From Hydrogenophaga flava NBRC 102514 (lineage in GTDB: Bacteria > Pseudomonadota > Gammaproteobacteria > Burkholderiales > Burkholderiaceae_C), in assembly GCF_001571145.1 (NCBI RefSeq), contig NZ_BCTF01000011.1, positions 1 through 64,000 on the forward strand: a stretch of DNA of 64,000 nucleotides. The letters are read 5' to 3'. The notes beneath the pieces were generated by a model. It worked only from the letters and a program-made list of their open reading frames with translations, ran no database searches and was not told where the DNA came from. The translations under genes and the position numbers were made by a program. Shown here in pieces: positions 1 through 11,037 of this stretch. Each line of letters opens with the position of its first letter. The first letter of the stretch is position 1.

Positions 1-212
1 TAGTGCTACGGGCATGGCTGCGAATCGGGCATGGGCGCCGCTGATCGCTGGCTAACCGCCTAAGAATGACGCGATCGCTTGAGTCGTCGGGTATGACCCC
101 GCATTCAACGGTCAAGCTCTGCGCATATGTCGTCCAGCACGTATGGCCGACCACGCAAGGAGCGCACAAACGCCCGAACGGGCTGTGTATGTCTCAGCAG
201 ACGCCTGAGTCA
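1..212. other. Left-edge stretch without a recognisable gene
   Basis: No frame here gives a family I recognise, and the sequence looks less GC-rich than the genes that follow. A weak inverted repeat (GCCCG-AA-CGGGC, 172-183) lies about 30 bases past the pdeM stop; it is too short to call a terminator. The stretch may hold the 3' end of a gene lying outside the window. Confidence 0.4.
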
Positions 213-893
213 TCAACCCCCTGGCACTTCCCAGACCCGATCACCGCCCACTGCATGAAAGCGCCGGCCCGGCGCCGCGGGCAGCGCATACCCACCAGTG
301 AACGCGCCAAAGGCCGGCAGCACGGCCTGGCCCGGTTCGCTCACGAAGCAGGGCAGGCGCAGCGCGTCGCGCGCGGGGCCGCTGAGCTGGCAGACCGGGT
401 GCAGGTGGCCGGCGAGCACGAAGTGGGTGGGGTGCGTTTGTGGGTGGTGGCAGCAGGCGAAGGGGCCGAGCAGCCAGGGCTCGCCCACCACCTCGATGTG
501 CGCCTCGGGCGGCGGGTCGCCCGCGCGGTCGTCGTGGTTGCCGCGCACCAAGGTCATCGCCAGGTCGCGGTGGCGTTCGCGCCAGTCGTGCAGGGCCTTG
601 AGCACCGGTGGCGTGCGACCGCTGGCCGCGTGCAGGAAGTCGCCGAGGAACACCAGCCTTTCGGGGCGGTGCTGCGCGATGAGCTCGCTCAGCCGCGCGA
701 GGTTGTCGCGCGTGGTGCCGCCGGGCACAGGCTGGCCCAGCGCGCGGTAGCTGGCGGCCTTGCCCAGGTGCAGGTCGGCGATGAACAGCGCCTGGCCCGC
801 CGGCCACCACAGCGCGTGCGCGGGCAGCAGGTGCAGCGCCTCGCCGGCCCAGTGGACGGTGGCGTGCCCGTCAGGCGTAGTCGTAGGTGCCAC
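213..893 (-). CDS. pdeM: Ligase-associated DNA damage response endonuclease PdeM
   Basis: Calcineurin-like metallophosphoesterase of the PdeM family, thought to process DNA ends together with the ligase, helicase and exonuclease encoded at 4847-7441 and 9373-12092. The 226 residues carry the family's metal motifs in order: ADLHLGK (D40, H42), GDFLH (D85, H88), GNHD (N119-D121) and GHLHP (H163, H165). The start is a GTG at 893, inside the end of the upstream GST gene (23-bp overlap on the same strand), so the two are probably co-transcribed. The family call is firm; the nuclease activity is known only by family. Confidence 0.85.
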   Translation of the reverse strand: MAPTTTPDGHATVHWAGEALHLLPAHALWWPAGQALFIADLHLGKAASYRALGQPVPGGTTRDNLARLSELIAQHRPERLVFLGDFLHAASGRTPPVLKALHDWRERHRDLAMTLVRGNHDDRAGDPPPEAHIEVVGEPWLLGPFACCHHPQTHPTHFVLAGHLHPVCQLSGPARDALRLPCFVSEPGQAVLPAFGAFTGGYALPAAPGRRFHAVGGDRVWEVPGG

Positions 894-1494
894 CTTTTTC
901 GAGTGCTGTCTTGTAAGCCTGGCGGGCGTGGATCTTCTTGAGCCAGGCCATGGTGGCCGGGCGGGACGGGCCGAGGCCGGCGCGCGAGACGGCGGCTTCG
1001 AGCGGGAAGCTCATCATGATGTCGGCCGCGGTCATGGCCTTGCCGGCGAACCAGGGGCGCGAGGCCAGCACCTGCTCCACATAGTCCAGGTGCACGTCCA
1101 CCATGGGCTGCACCTTTTTCACCGCAATCCCGCCGATCAGCGGCACCTTGCTCATGGCCAGCATCAGCAGCAGGTTGGGCATGAGCGAGCCTTCGGCGTA
1201 GTGCATGAACTGGCGGTACTGCAGCAGCCCCTCGCCCTGGTTGGCGGGGCCGAGCTTGCCGGTCTTGTCCACCAGGTATTCGCAGATGGCGCCGGTCTCC
1301 ACCAGCTTGAGCTTGCCGTCTTCCAGCACCGGCGACTTGCCCAGCGGGTGCACCTTCTTCAATTCGGGCGGCGCGAGCATGGTCGCCTTGTCGCGCTCGT
1401 AGAAGCGGATCTCGTAGGGCAGTTCCAGCTCTTCGAGCATCCACAGCAGGCGCTGCGAGCGGGAGTTGTTCAGGTGGTGGACGATGAGGCTCAT
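871..1494 (-). CDS. Glutathione S-transferase family protein
   Basis: Cytosolic GST-fold protein of 207 residues. The N-terminal thioredoxin-like half begins MSLIVHHLNNSRSQRLLW, with a serine (SRS) in the usual glutathione-activating region, followed by the conserved KSPVLEDG and ETGAICEYL stretch that binds the gamma-glutamyl group. The C-terminal half is the all-helical domain with a WFAGKAMTAADI segment typical of the family. I chose the ATG at 1494 because it starts directly at the first beta-strand; the open frame upstream to 1566 has no GST character. The substrate is unknown. It overlaps pdeM by 23 bp, which suggests co-transcription more than shared function. Confidence 0.85.
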   Translation of the reverse strand: MSLIVHHLNNSRSQRLLWMLEELELPYEIRFYERDKATMLAPPELKKVHPLGKSPVLEDGKLKLVETGAICEYLVDKTGKLGPANQGEGLLQYRQFMHYAEGSLMPNLLLMLAMSKVPLIGGIAVKKVQPMVDVHLDYVEQVLASRPWFAGKAMTAADIMMSFPLEAAVSRAGLGPSRPATMAWLKKIHARQAYKTALEKGGTYDYA

Positions 1495-1579
1495 GGTGAG
1501 AACGGTCCTTTGCGACGGGGCCTGTGCAGGGGCGGGTGGACCCGCATTGTGCGGGCTCCGTCTCAAGCTTGCAGCCGCC

Positions 1580-4067
1580 TCAGCCGCCGCTGCGCAGCAG
1601 CATGGCCGGGCTCAGGCGCATCTGCGACAGCAGGTAGCGCGCGCCCAGGGCCATGCTCAGGCCGCTGACGGCCAGCGCGGTCACGCCGCCGCTCCAGTAC
1701 AGGCCGGCCGGGCTCATGTCCAGCCGCCACAGCAGCAGGCCGGTGGCCAGGGCGCTGCCGGCCAGCAGGGCGAAGCCGGCGGTGACGCTGGCGAGCAGCA
1801 CGTATTCCCACACCAGCACGCCGCGCAGCAGCGAGTGGCGCGCGCCCAGCGCGTGCATCACCGTCGCGTCGTAGAGCTGGCGGCTGCGGCTGGCGGCGAC
1901 CACGCTGGCCAGCACCAGCAGGCTGGCCGCCAGGCACACGCCGGCCACCACGCTCAGGCCGCCGCTGGCGCGGCCCATCAGCGCGCGGGTCTCGCGCAGC
2001 ATGGACTCGGTGCGCGCGGTGGCGATGTTGGGCGCGGCGGCGGCCAGCCGGTCCTGCGCGTCCAGCGTCTGCTCGGCCGGCATCCAGGCCGCGCCCACGT
2101 GGCGGGTGATGAAGGGGTCGAGCACGCCGTCGCTGAAGATGGCTTCGAGCCACAGGCGCGACTGCATGCGCCGCTGGCTGTAGATGGCGGCCAGCTGCGC
2201 TTCCACCGGCTGGCCCAGGATCTCGAAGCGCAGGCGGTCTCCGACCTTCAGGCCCAGCTCGTCGGCCTCGCGGTCTTCCATTGCTACCAGAGGTTCGCCG
2301 CGGTGGTCGGTGGGCCACCAGGCGCCGCGGTCGATGACCACATCGTCGAAGTTGCCGCTGCGGTCACTGAGCTTGTGCTCGTCGCGCGATTCGCGGTCGC
2401 GTTCGGTGTCACCGCTTTCGCGCAGCGCCGCGCCGTTGACGGCCACCAGACGGCCCAGCACCAGCGGCGCGGTTTTCACATCCTGCAGGCCGGGCGAGGC
2501 CTGCAGCGTCTCGCGCAGCAGCGGGATCTGGTCGGTCTGCACGTCGTAGAACACCAGGGCCGGCGCCTGCGCGGGCACGGTGTCGTTCACGGTGCGCAGC
2601 AGGGTGACCACCACGAGGGTGCAGGCCACCAGCAGCGTGAGCGCCGAACCCAGCGAGAGCAGGGCGGTGCGCAGCGGCGACTGCGGCTGCTGCAGGCCCG
2701 CCAGCGCCAGTTGCAGCGGCAGGGGCAATGCGCGGTGGTGCTGCAGCCGCGAGGCCCCGCGGCGCAGGCCGCGCGTGGCCATGTCGAGCACCGCCAGCAC
2801 GGCGGCGGTGGCGGCCACGAAGGCCAGGCCAAAGCGCGGGTCGGGCAGGGTGGTCACCAGCAGCGCCAGCGTCAGCACGGCGGCGCCCGCGGTGGCCTGA
2901 CGCGCCCAGCGCGGCACGGTCAGCGTGGCGCCCTCGGTGCCGCGGAACAACACCGCCGGCGAGACCGACAGCGCCCGCCCCAGCGCCGGCAACGAAAACG
3001 CCAGCGCGGTCAGCACGCCGAACAGCAGGGCCACCAGCGCCGGCTGCCACAGGCCGGCCAGCAGGAAGCTCACCGGCAGCTTGTCCGCCGCCAGCTGCGC
3101 GCCGGCCAGCGCCAGCCCCAGGCCGAGCGCCACGCCCACCGCGCTGGCCAGCAGCGCCAGCAGCCCGATCTGCAGCAGCACGAAGGCGGCCAGCCGCCGG
3201 TCGCGCAGGCCCAGCGCGCGCAGCGTGGCCAGGCCGGTGAGCTTGCCCTGCAGGTAGGCCTGCACGCTGTTGAACACGCCCAGGCCGCCTATGAACAGCG
3301 CCGAAAAGCCGATCAGCAGCAGGCCCGAGCCGATCTGGCCCAGCACCTCGGCCATGCGGTCGCTGCGCTCGTCGAAGCTGCGCACCTCGGCGTCCAGCGC
3401 CGGGAAGGCAGCGAGAAACGCATCACGCCAGGCGGGGGCGGCGTCGGGCGTGCGCACGCGGTAGCGGTATTCGACGCGGCTGAGCGGCTGCACCAGGCCG
3501 GTGGCCATCGGCGCGCCCTCGGCCACCAGCACCGGCGCGGCGCCCCAGTCGGCGCGCAGGCTGCGGTCGGGCTGGCGCACCACCAGCGCGCGCACGGTGA
3601 GCGGCAGGTCGCCAATGTGAATGCGGTCGCCGGCCTTGAGGCCCAGGCGCGTGGCGAGCGAGGCGTCGATGGCAGCGCCCCAGCGGCCGTCTTGCTGCGC
3701 CAGGGTGTCGGCCAGCGCGCCGGCCGGCTGCAGCGCCACCGTGCCATACAGCGGGTAGGCGGCGTCGGCGCTCAGCAGCTCGATGAGCTGCGCGCGGCCG
3801 GCCTCGGTGCGCAGCATGGTGCGCAGCTCGATCACGCGCGAGACCGTGCCGCGCGCCTGCATCCAGGCCAGGGCGTCGGCCGGCAGCGGCGTGGGCGATT
3901 CCACCTCCACGTCGCCACCAAACAGCAGGCGCGCGTCGTGCCGCAGCGCGTCGGCCACCTGGCGGTAGAGGCCACCGCCCGCGGCCACCAGCGACACGCC
4001 CAGCACCAGGCAGGCCACGAAGATCCACAGCCGCCGGCCGCTGGCGCGCAGGTCGCGCCAGGCCAGG

Positions 4068-4084
<17 letters not shown>
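1580..4084 (-). CDS. ABC transporter permease, FtsX/YbbP-like
   Basis: Large inner-membrane permease of 834 residues from the FtsX/MacB superfamily, the size and layout of E. coli YbbP. There is one N-terminal membrane segment (about 20-42), a periplasmic domain of roughly 200 residues, a first FtsX membrane bundle (about 255-460), a second extracytoplasmic domain and a C-terminal FtsX bundle (about 700-825). It overlaps the ATPase gene (4068-4793) by 17 bp, so the two should form one transporter. YbbAP-type systems are implicated in moving lipids or hydrophobic compounds, often beside a TesA-like esterase; no such esterase is present here. Substrate unknown. Confidence 0.85.
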
Positions 4085-4793
<709 letters not shown>

Positions 4794-4846
4794 GGGCGGT
4801 GTGAGGGGCGGCGGGCGATCAAGTTCCCCGGCTTTTGCGCCGCCGC

Positions 4847-7441
4847 TCAGCGCGGGCGCCGGGGGCGGTGTGGCCGGCGTTCGCGTTTTCCGTCCGCGGT
4901 CTTCTTCTCCGGTGCCCCCTCGCGCCCGAAGGCCAGCGATTCGCGCACCGCGTCGGCGTCGCTGGTGGCGGCTCCGCCGGCCGCCTTCTCCAGCGGGGCC
5001 AGCATGCGCGCGATGCGGTCGGCCACGCTTTCGTTGCTGAGCTTCTCGCGCAGGCGCTCGACCAGCAGCGGGAAGGCGAACGGCGTCGCGCGTTCCAGAG
5101 CCTTGAGCACCAGGGTCTGCCGCGCCATGCGGTGCAGGGAGCTGCGCAGGCGGCCGATCTCCAGCTCCTGCGCCAGCAGCTCGGCCTCGGCCTGCTGCAG
5201 CAGTCGGTTGCCGGGGTCGTACTTGCGGAACACCTCCCAGAACAGGCTGCTGGAAGCCTGCAGCTGGCGGCTGCTTCGTTTCTCGCCGAGGTGGCCCTGA
5301 AAAATCAGACCCGAGACGCGCGCGATCTCGCGGAAGCGCCGCTGGGCCAGTTCGCTGGCGTTCAGGCTCTGCAGGATTTCGTTTAGCAGTGCATCGTCGT
5401 CGGTCTGTTCCTTCAGCAGCTCCGGCAGCAGCGCAGGCCAGTCAATCTCCGTCGCGCTCAGCAGTTCGAAGCCGTAGTCGTTGACCGCGATGGAAAACGT
5501 GTTGGGCGCCCGCTGCGCCACGCGCCAGGCGATCAGGTTCGCCAGGCCCAGGTGCGCGTGCCGGCCGGCGAAGGGGTAGAGGAAGAGGTGCGTGCCTTCG
5601 CGCGAGTGCATCACCTCGGCCAGCAAAGTGTCGGGCGAGGGCAGGGCAGACCACTGTGCCTGCAGTTCCAGCAGCGGTTTGGCGGCCTGCAGTTCGGGGT
5701 CGTCACAGTCGCCGGCCTGCACCCGCGCCAGCTGCGCCACCACCGCGTCGGCCAGCGTGGTCGAGAGCGGCATCTTGCCGCCGTTCCAGCGCGGCACGGC
5801 GGGCTTGCGGCCCGTGGCGCGTTTGACCCAGGCCGTCATGTCGTGGATGCGCACCAGTTCCAGCAGGCGCCCGCCGAAGGTGAAGCAGTCGCCGGGCTTC
5901 AGGCGCGCGGCAAAGCTCTCTTCCACGTTCCCGATCTTGCTGCCGCCCACGTACTGCACCGCCATGCTGGCGTCGCTGACGATGGTGCCGATGTTCATGC
6001 GGTGGCGGCGGGCCAGTCGAGCGTCGGGCACACGCCAGACGCCGTCTTCATCGGGCACGGCGCGGCGGTAGTCCGGGTAGGCGGCCAGCGACGCGCCGCC
6101 CTGCGACACGAATTCCAGGCACCAGCGCCAGTGGTCCTCGGGCAGCTCGGCGTAGGCGGCGGTGGTTCCGATTTCCACCAGCAGTTCGTCGGGCCTGAAG
6201 CCGCCGCCCAGCGCGACGGTCACCAGGTGCTGCACCAGCACGTCCAGCGGCTGCTTCGGCGTTTCACGCGCCTCGATCAACCCGGTCTTCACGGCGGCGC
6301 GCGCCGCCGCGCCTTCCACCAGTTCCAGGCTGTGCGTGGGCACGATGCTCACGCGCGAGGGCCGGCCCGGCGCGTGGCCCGAGCGGCCGGCGCGCTGCAG
6401 CAGGCGCGCAATGCCCTTGGGCGATCCGATCTGCAGCACGCGCTCGACCGGCAGAAAGTCCACGCCCAGGTCCAGGCTGCTGGTGCAGACCACGGCGCGC
6501 AGCTCGCCCGCCTTCAGCCCGGCCTCCACCCACTCGCGCACCGCCCGGTCCAGCGAGCCGTGGTGCAGCGCGATCAGGCCCGCCCACTCGGGCTTGGCGT
6601 CCAGCAGCGCCTGGTACCAGATCTCGGCCTGCGAGCGCGTGTTGGTGAACACCAGCGTGCTGCCGCTGCTGGCGATCTCGTGCACCACGGTCGGCAGCAT
6701 GGCCAGGCCCAGGTGGCCGCCCCAGGGAAAGCGGTCCACGCGCGGCGGCAGCAGGGTGTCGATGGTCAGCTGCTTGGGCGTCTGCCCGCGCACCAGCCGG
6801 CCGGTCGCGGCGGCTTGCGGGCCGAGCAGGCTGTGAATCGCTTCGTCCAGATTGCCCAGCGTGGCCGACATGCCCCAGACGCGCAGCGCCGGGTTGAAGC
6901 GCCGCAGCCGCGCGATGGCCAGCTGCGTCTGCACGCCGCGCTTGTTGCCCATCAGCTCGTGCCACTCGTCCACCACCACCAGAGCGGTGCGGCCCAGGGT
7001 CTCGGGCGCGTCGGCGCGCGCGATCAGCAGGCTCAGGCTCTCGGACGTGGTCACCAGCACCGTGGGTAGGCGCTCGGCCTGCTTGGCGCGCTCGCTGCTG
7101 GACGTGTCGCCGCTGCGCGCGCCGGCGGTCCAGGCTGGTGCCAGGTCGGACAGCGGTTCTTTCAGTGCGCGCAGCGTGTCGGCCGCCAGCGCGCGCATGG
7201 GCGTGAGCCAGACCACGGTCAGCGGCGGCGTGCGCTTGGCGTCCGCATCGGCCAGCGCCTGCAACGCACCCAGCCACACGGCATAGGTCTTGCCGGCGCC
7301 GGTGGTGGCGTGCAGCAGGCCGCTCTCGCCGCGCGCCATCGCGTCCCACACCTCTTGTTGAAACGGGAACGGCGTCCAGCCGCGCGCGCCCATCCAGGCG
7401 GCGGCGTCGGGGCGTTGGGGGGCAGGGGCGTGGGCGGGCAC
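4847..7441 (-). CDS. Ligase-associated DNA damage response DEXH-box helicase (Lhr-type)
   Basis: Superfamily 2 helicase of 864 residues of the short Lhr type that co-occurs with PdeM, an ATP-dependent ligase and a beta-lactamase-fold exonuclease. The first RecA domain has motif I ATTGAGKT (45-52), motif [10 protein letters not shown] and motif III SATLG. The second has [10 protein letters not shown] and the motif VI region QRAGRSGH. A winged-helix and an Lhr-core C-terminal region follow, and the last 30 residues are rich in Arg and Lys. The start is a GTG at 7441. Partner genes lie at 213-893, 9373-11037 and 11034-12092. The DNA-repair role is inferred from the family and this gene association. 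Confidence 0.88.
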   Translation of the reverse strand: MPAHAPAPQRPDAAAWMGARGWTPFPFQQEVWDAMARGESGLLHATTGAGKTYAVWLGALQALADADAKRTPPLTVVWLTPMRALAADTLRALKEPLSDLAPAWTAGARSGDTSSSERAKQAERLPTVLVTTSESLSLLIARADAPETLGRTALVVVDEWHELMGNKRGVQTQLAIARLRRFNPALRVWGMSATLGNLDEAIHSLLGPQAAATGRLVRGQTPKQLTIDTLLPPRVDRFPWGGHLGLAMLPTVVHEIASSGSTLVFTNTRSQAEIWYQALLDAKPEWAGLIALHHGSLDRAVREWVEAGLKAGELRAVVCTSSLDLGVDFLPVERVLQIGSPKGIARLLQRAGRSGHAPGRPSRVSIVPTHSLELVEGAAARAAVKTGLIEARETPKQPLDVLVQHLVTVALGGGFRPDELLVEIGTTAAYAELPEDHWRWCLEFVSQGGASLAAYPDYRRAVPDEDGVWRVPDARLARRHRMNIGTIVSDASMAVQYVGGSKIGNVEESFAARLKPGDCFTFGGRLLELVRIHDMTAWVKRATGRKPAVPRWNGGKMPLSTTLADAVVAQLARVQAGDCDDPELQAAKPLLELQAQWSALPSPDTLLAEVMHSREGTHLFLYPFAGRHAHLGLANLIAWRVAQRAPNTFSIAVNDYGFELLSATEIDWPALLPELLKEQTDDDALLNEILQSLNASELAQRRFREIARVSGLIFQGHLGEKRSSRQLQASSSLFWEVFRKYDPGNRLLQQAEAELLAQELEIGRLRSSLHRMARQTLVLKALERATPFAFPLLVERLREKLSNESVADRIARMLAPLEKAAGGAATSDADAVRESLAFGREGAPEKKTADGKRERRPHRPRRPR

Positions 7442-7487
7442 GGTGCGGCCATTCTGGCAGCGGGTCCGCCCCAGCGCCCGGACAGGG

Positions 7488-8393
7488 TCAAGCCCGCGGC
7501 CGCGTCACCCACCAGGCCGAAGCCACGATCAGCAGGCCGCCGATCCAGCCTTGCAGCGCCATGTGTTCGCCCAGCCAGAACACCGCGATCAGCGCGCCCC
7601 ACAGCGGCTCGCTGCCCATCAGCAACGCCACCCGCGAGGGGCTGGTGCGCGAGGCCGCACGGTTCTGCACGAAGAAGGCCAGCACCGTGCACAGCAGCAC
7701 GAGAAAGGCCATGGCGCCCCAGAACGTGGTGCTGGTGGGCAGCGGCACCCACAGCGGCGTCTGGAACGCTGCCATCAGCAGCGCGCAGCCCAGCGTCATC
7801 ACGCCCATCTGCACCGCGGTCATGGTGAGCGCGGGCAGGCCGTGGCGCTGACCATGGCGGCGCGTCAGGCAGACCATGACGCCGCGCAGAAAGGCGGCCA
7901 GCACCATCAGCGCGTCGCCCCAGGCCAGCGAGGACAGGGCGCCGCCGTGCTGGAAGGCCAGCAGCCCGGCGCCCAGCAGCGACACGGCCGCTGCCGCCAG
8001 CGTCGTCCCCGATGGCTTGTCCCCGAGCAGCCACCACTCGCACAGCGGCGTGAAGGCCACGCACAGGCTGATCAGGAAGGCCGCGTTGGACGCGGTGGTG
8101 AGCGACACGCCGAAGGTCTCGCAGACGAAGATGGCCAGCAGGTTGGCGCCCAGCAGCGCCGCACCGGCCAGCGCGGCGGGCCAGGACGGCCCGGCCAGGT
8201 GGCGCAGCGCCGGCAGCAGCAGCACGAAGGTCAGGCCGAAGCGCAGCAGCAGGAACTGCAGCACCGGCACTTCGGCGGTGGCGAGCTTGGCGGCGCTGTA
8301 ACTGCCACCCCAGATGACGGCGACCAGCAGGAGCAGCCATTCGACACGGGGCGCACGGACCTTGGGGGCGAGCAGGGTGTGGGAAACAGACAT
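7488..8393 (-). CDS. DMT-family (EamA) membrane transporter
   Basis: Inner-membrane protein of 301 residues with about ten hydrophobic segments in two repeated EamA halves; the first begins near residue 18 ([20 protein letters not shown]) and the second near 155. The WGGSY/N-type motif and the length are standard for drug/metabolite transporters that export amino acids or other small metabolites. It is divergent from the LysR gene at 8459, with a 65-bp spacer holding a palindrome, so the LysR protein probably controls it. Substrate unknown. Confidence 0.85.
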   Translation of the reverse strand: MSVSHTLLAPKVRAPRVEWLLLLVAVIWGGSYSAAKLATAEVPVLQFLLLRFGLTFVLLLPALRHLAGPSWPAALAGAALLGANLLAIFVCETFGVSLTTASNAAFLISLCVAFTPLCEWWLLGDKPSGTTLAAAAVSLLGAGLLAFQHGGALSSLAWGDALMVLAAFLRGVMVCLTRRHGQRHGLPALTMTAVQMGVMTLGCALLMAAFQTPLWVPLPTSTTFWGAMAFLVLLCTVLAFFVQNRAASRTSPSRVALLMGSEPLWGALIAVFWLGEHMALQGWIGGLLIVASAWWVTRPRA

Positions 8394-8403
8394 GCGGCGA
8401 TTG

Positions 8404-8432
8404 TTCGGTCAGGCCTGACAGCCGACTAGACT
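8404..8432 (+). promoter_or_regulatory. Candidate promoter and palindromic operator between DMT and LysR genes
   Basis: The perfect 12-bp palindrome GTCAGGCCTGAC lies at 8408-8419 in the 65-bp divergent spacer. A possible -35 (TTCGGT, 8404-8409) and -10 (TAGACT, 8427-8432) are separated by 17 bp and flank it. This fits a LysR protein repressing its own gene and controlling the divergent transporter. The palindrome is observed; the function is inferred. Confidence 0.4.
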
Positions 8433-8458
8433 GGCCGGCAGAACAGGAGTTGTGCGCG

Positions 8459-9385
8459 GTGAGAACAGATTACGTCCTTGAGGTGATGCACGAACTGGTG
8501 GCCTTCGTCCGCGTGGCCGAGGCCGGCAGCTTTTCGGCGGCGGCCCGGCAGCATGGGCAGACGCCGTCGGCCGTCAGCCGCCAGGTGGCGCGGCTGGAAA
8601 AGTTCATGGGTGTGGCCCTGCTGCAGCGGAGCACGCGCCAGCTGCGCCTGACCGAGGCGGGGCTGGAGGTGCTGGAGCGCGGGCGCGAGATGGTGGCCGC
8701 GGCCCAGGCCACGGTGCGCGTGGCGGAGGGCCATGTGGGCGAGCCGCGCGGGCGGGTGCGCATCAGCGCCCCCAAGGCCGTCGCGCGCCAGTTGCTGCAC
8801 CAGCCCTTGCTGGACTTTCTGCAGCGTTACCCCGAGGTGGATCTGCACCTGATGGTGGTGGACCGCCCGGTCGATGCGCTGCGCGAGGGCGTGGACCTGG
8901 TGGTGCGCCTGACCGACGACCCGCCGCCGGGCATGGTGGCCCGCGCCCTGATGCCGGTGCGCCAGTGCGTGCTGGCCAGCCCGGCCTACTTGGCGGGCCG
9001 CGCACCGGTGCACACGCCGGCTGACCTGATCGCCCACAGCTGCATTGCGCTGGGCGAACAGGAGCGCGACAACCGCTGGCGCTTTGTGCAGGGCGACGAG
9101 GTGGTTGAGGTGGCGGTGGGCGGCCGCTACACCGTCAACCACAGCGAGATGCGGCTGGCCGCTGTGGAGGCCGGCCTGGGCGTGGGGTGTGTGCCCGACT
9201 TCGTGGCGCGCGAGGCACTGGCCGCCGGGCGCGTGGTGCGCCTGCTGCCCGACTGGGTGTTCGACAACGCCTACCAGGGCACGGCCTACCTGCTGTTCCC
9301 CGCTTCACGGCACACGCCGCCCAAGGTGCGCGCACTGATCGACCACCTGCTGGCCGCGCTCGGCCCAGCGGCTCAGCCGGGCTGA
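8459..9385 (+). CDS. LysR family transcriptional regulator
   Basis: LysR-type regulator of about 308 residues. The N-terminal helix-turn-helix reads FVRVAEAGSFSAAARQHG followed by SAVSRQVARLE, and a substrate-binding domain follows (RVRISAPKAVARQLL, HSCIALGEQ). The GTG at 8459 has an AGGAG nine bases upstream and is chosen here. The ATG at 8486 matches the usual family N-terminus better, but its purine run is too close. It is divergent from the DMT transporter at 7488-8393, its likely target. The last 13 bp overlap the convergent ligase gene. Confidence 0.88.
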   Translation: MRTDYVLEVMHELVAFVRVAEAGSFSAAARQHGQTPSAVSRQVARLEKFMGVALLQRSTRQLRLTEAGLEVLERGREMVAAAQATVRVAEGHVGEPRGRVRISAPKAVARQLLHQPLLDFLQRYPEVDLHLMVVDRPVDALREGVDLVVRLTDDPPPGMVARALMPVRQCVLASPAYLAGRAPVHTPADLIAHSCIALGEQERDNRWRFVQGDEVVEVAVGGRYTVNHSEMRLAAVEAGLGVGCVPDFVAREALAAGRVVRLLPDWVFDNAYQGTAYLLFPASRHTPPKVRALIDHLLAALGPAAQPG

Positions 9386-11037
9386 CCGGGCCCGTCCGGC
9401 AACAGGGCCGCCAGCGTCTGCAGCGTGTCGGCCTCTTCCACAGGCTTGTCCTCGCGCCAGCGCAGCATGCGAGGGAAGCGCACCGCGATGCCGCTCTTGT
9501 GGCGCGGGCTGCGCGCGATGCCCTCGAACCCAAGTTCAAACACCAGTGTGGGCCGCACGCTGCGCACCGGGCCGAAGCTCTCGATGGTGGTGGCGCGGAT
9601 GATGGCGTCCACCTTCGCCATCTCGGCGTCGCTCAGGCCCGAGTAGGCCTTGGCGAAGGGCACCAGCTGCCGGCCTTCGGTGCCGGGCGGTGCGTTCCAC
9701 ACCGCGAAGGTGTAGTCGCTGTAGATGCTGGCCCGGCGGCCATGGCCGCGCTGGGCGTAGATCAGCACCGCGTCCACGCTCATCGGGTCGATCTTCCACT
9801 TCCACCAGGTGCCCGCGGCCTTGGTGCGGCCCACGCCGTAGGCGCTGCTGCGCTGCTTGAGCATGAAGCCTTCGGTGCCGCCTTCGCGGGCTTCTTCTCG
9901 CAGCGTTGCAAGTTCCGTCCAGGTGGCACCGGTCAGCAGCGGGCTGGCGATGAGCAGCGGGTGGTTGAGGTCTTGTACCAGCGTGTCCAGCGCCGCGCGG
10001 CGGGCGTGGAGCGGCTGTTCGCGCAGGTCCTGGCCGCCGTGTTCGAGCAGGTCGTAGGCGAGCAGGGCCACCGGCAGCTCGCGCAGGATCTTGGGGCCGA
10101 GGGTCTTGCGGCCGATGCGCTTCTGTAGATCGGCGAAGGGCTGCGGTTTCCCATCTCTCCACACCACGATCTCGCCGTCCAGCACCGTGCCTTCGGGCAG
10201 GGCCTCGCCCAGCGCGGCCAGCTCGGGGAAACGTTCGGTTACCAGCTCCTCGCCGCGCGACCACAGCCAGACCTGGCCCGCCCGCGCCACCAGTTGCGCG
10301 CGGATGCCGTCCCACTTCCATTCCACCTGCCAGTCGGCGGTGGGACCAAGCAGCTCGTCGAAGCGGTCCAGCGCTTCGTTGAACGGGTGCGCGAGGAAGA
10401 AGGGGTAGGGCTGGCCGCTGGTCTGCTGGTTCTGCTCGGTCGCGTTCTCGGGCGCCACCAGTGCCGCGTAGTCGGCGGCAGACGGCTGGGCGCCGATGTG
10501 GGTGTAGCCCATGAGCCGTTGGGCCACGCGCTTGGGGTCCACACCCGCCACGGCCGCCAGTGCCTGTGTCACCTGCAGCTTGGACACGCCGACGCGGAAG
10601 CCGCCGGTGATGAGCTTGAAGTAGACGAAGCGCTGGTCGTCGGGCAGGGCGTTCCACTGCTCGCGCAGGCGTTCGGCCAGCGCCTCGGGTGGCAGACCGC
10701 GCAGCGGCAGCAGGTGCCGGGTCAGCCACTCGGCCAGGCCACGGTCCAGCGGCGCCGTGGCCGGCGGCAGCAGCAGCGACACGGTCTCTGCCAGGTCGCC
10801 CACGGTCTGGTAGCTCTCTTCGAACAGCCATTCGGGCAGGCCTGCGGCTGCTTGTGCCAGTTCGCGCAGCGCGCGCGTGGGCACGGTCTGACGCGGTTTG
10901 CCGCCGGCCAGGAAGTACACCGCCCAGGCCGCGTCCTCGGCGGGCGCTTCGCTGAAGTAGCGCTGCAGCGCGGCCTGCTTCTCGCGCGTGGCGGTGCTGG
11001 CGTCCAGCTCGCGGTAGAGGGTGGCGAAGCGCTTCAT
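9373..11037 (-). CDS. ATP-dependent DNA ligase (ligase-associated repair system)
   Basis: ATP-dependent DNA ligase of 554 residues. An N-terminal DNA-binding domain (about 1-200) is followed by the nucleotidyltransferase core with motif I EWKWDGIR, in which K241 is the adenylated lysine. Later motifs include DGEIVVW, EGFMLKQ and TWWKWKID, and an OB-fold ends the protein. This is the stand-alone bacterial form that travels with PdeM, an Lhr helicase and a beta-lactamase-fold exonuclease. Its ATG at 11037 overlaps the stop of the exonuclease gene in an ATGA, so translation is coupled. It should seal nicks during DNA repair, alongside the housekeeping NAD-dependent enzyme. Confidence 0.9.
   Translation of the reverse strand: MKRFATLYRELDASTATREKQAALQRYFSEAPAEDAAWAVYFLAGGKPRQTVPTRALRELAQAAAGLPEWLFEESYQTVGDLAETVSLLLPPATAPLDRGLAEWLTRHLLPLRGLPPEALAERLREQWNALPDDQRFVYFKLITGGFRVGVSKLQVTQALAAVAGVDPKRVAQRLMGYTHIGAQPSAADYAALVAPENATEQNQQTSGQPYPFFLAHPFNEALDRFDELLGPTADWQVEWKWDGIRAQLVARAGQVWLWSRGEELVTERFPELAALGEALPEGTVLDGEIVVWRDGKPQPFADLQKRIGRKTLGPKILRELPVALLAYDLLEHGGQDLREQPLHARRAALDTLVQDLNHPLLIASPLLTGATWTELATLREEAREGGTEGFMLKQRSSAYGVGRTKAAGTWWKWKIDPMSVDAVLIYAQRGHGRRASIYSDYTFAVWNAPPGTEGRQLVPFAKAYSGLSDAEMAKVDAIIRATTIESFGPVRSVRPTLVFELGFEGIARSPRHKSGIAVRFPRMLRWREDKPVEEADTLQTLAALLPDGPGQPG

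Noticed and set aside
172..183. GCCCG-AA-CGGGC as a terminator for pdeM
   Set aside because: The stem is only five pairs with a two-base loop and no T run on the minus strand.
5552..7069. Long plus-strand frame opposite the Lhr helicase
   Set aside because: Same biased composition, no domain, and the opposite strand has all helicase motifs.
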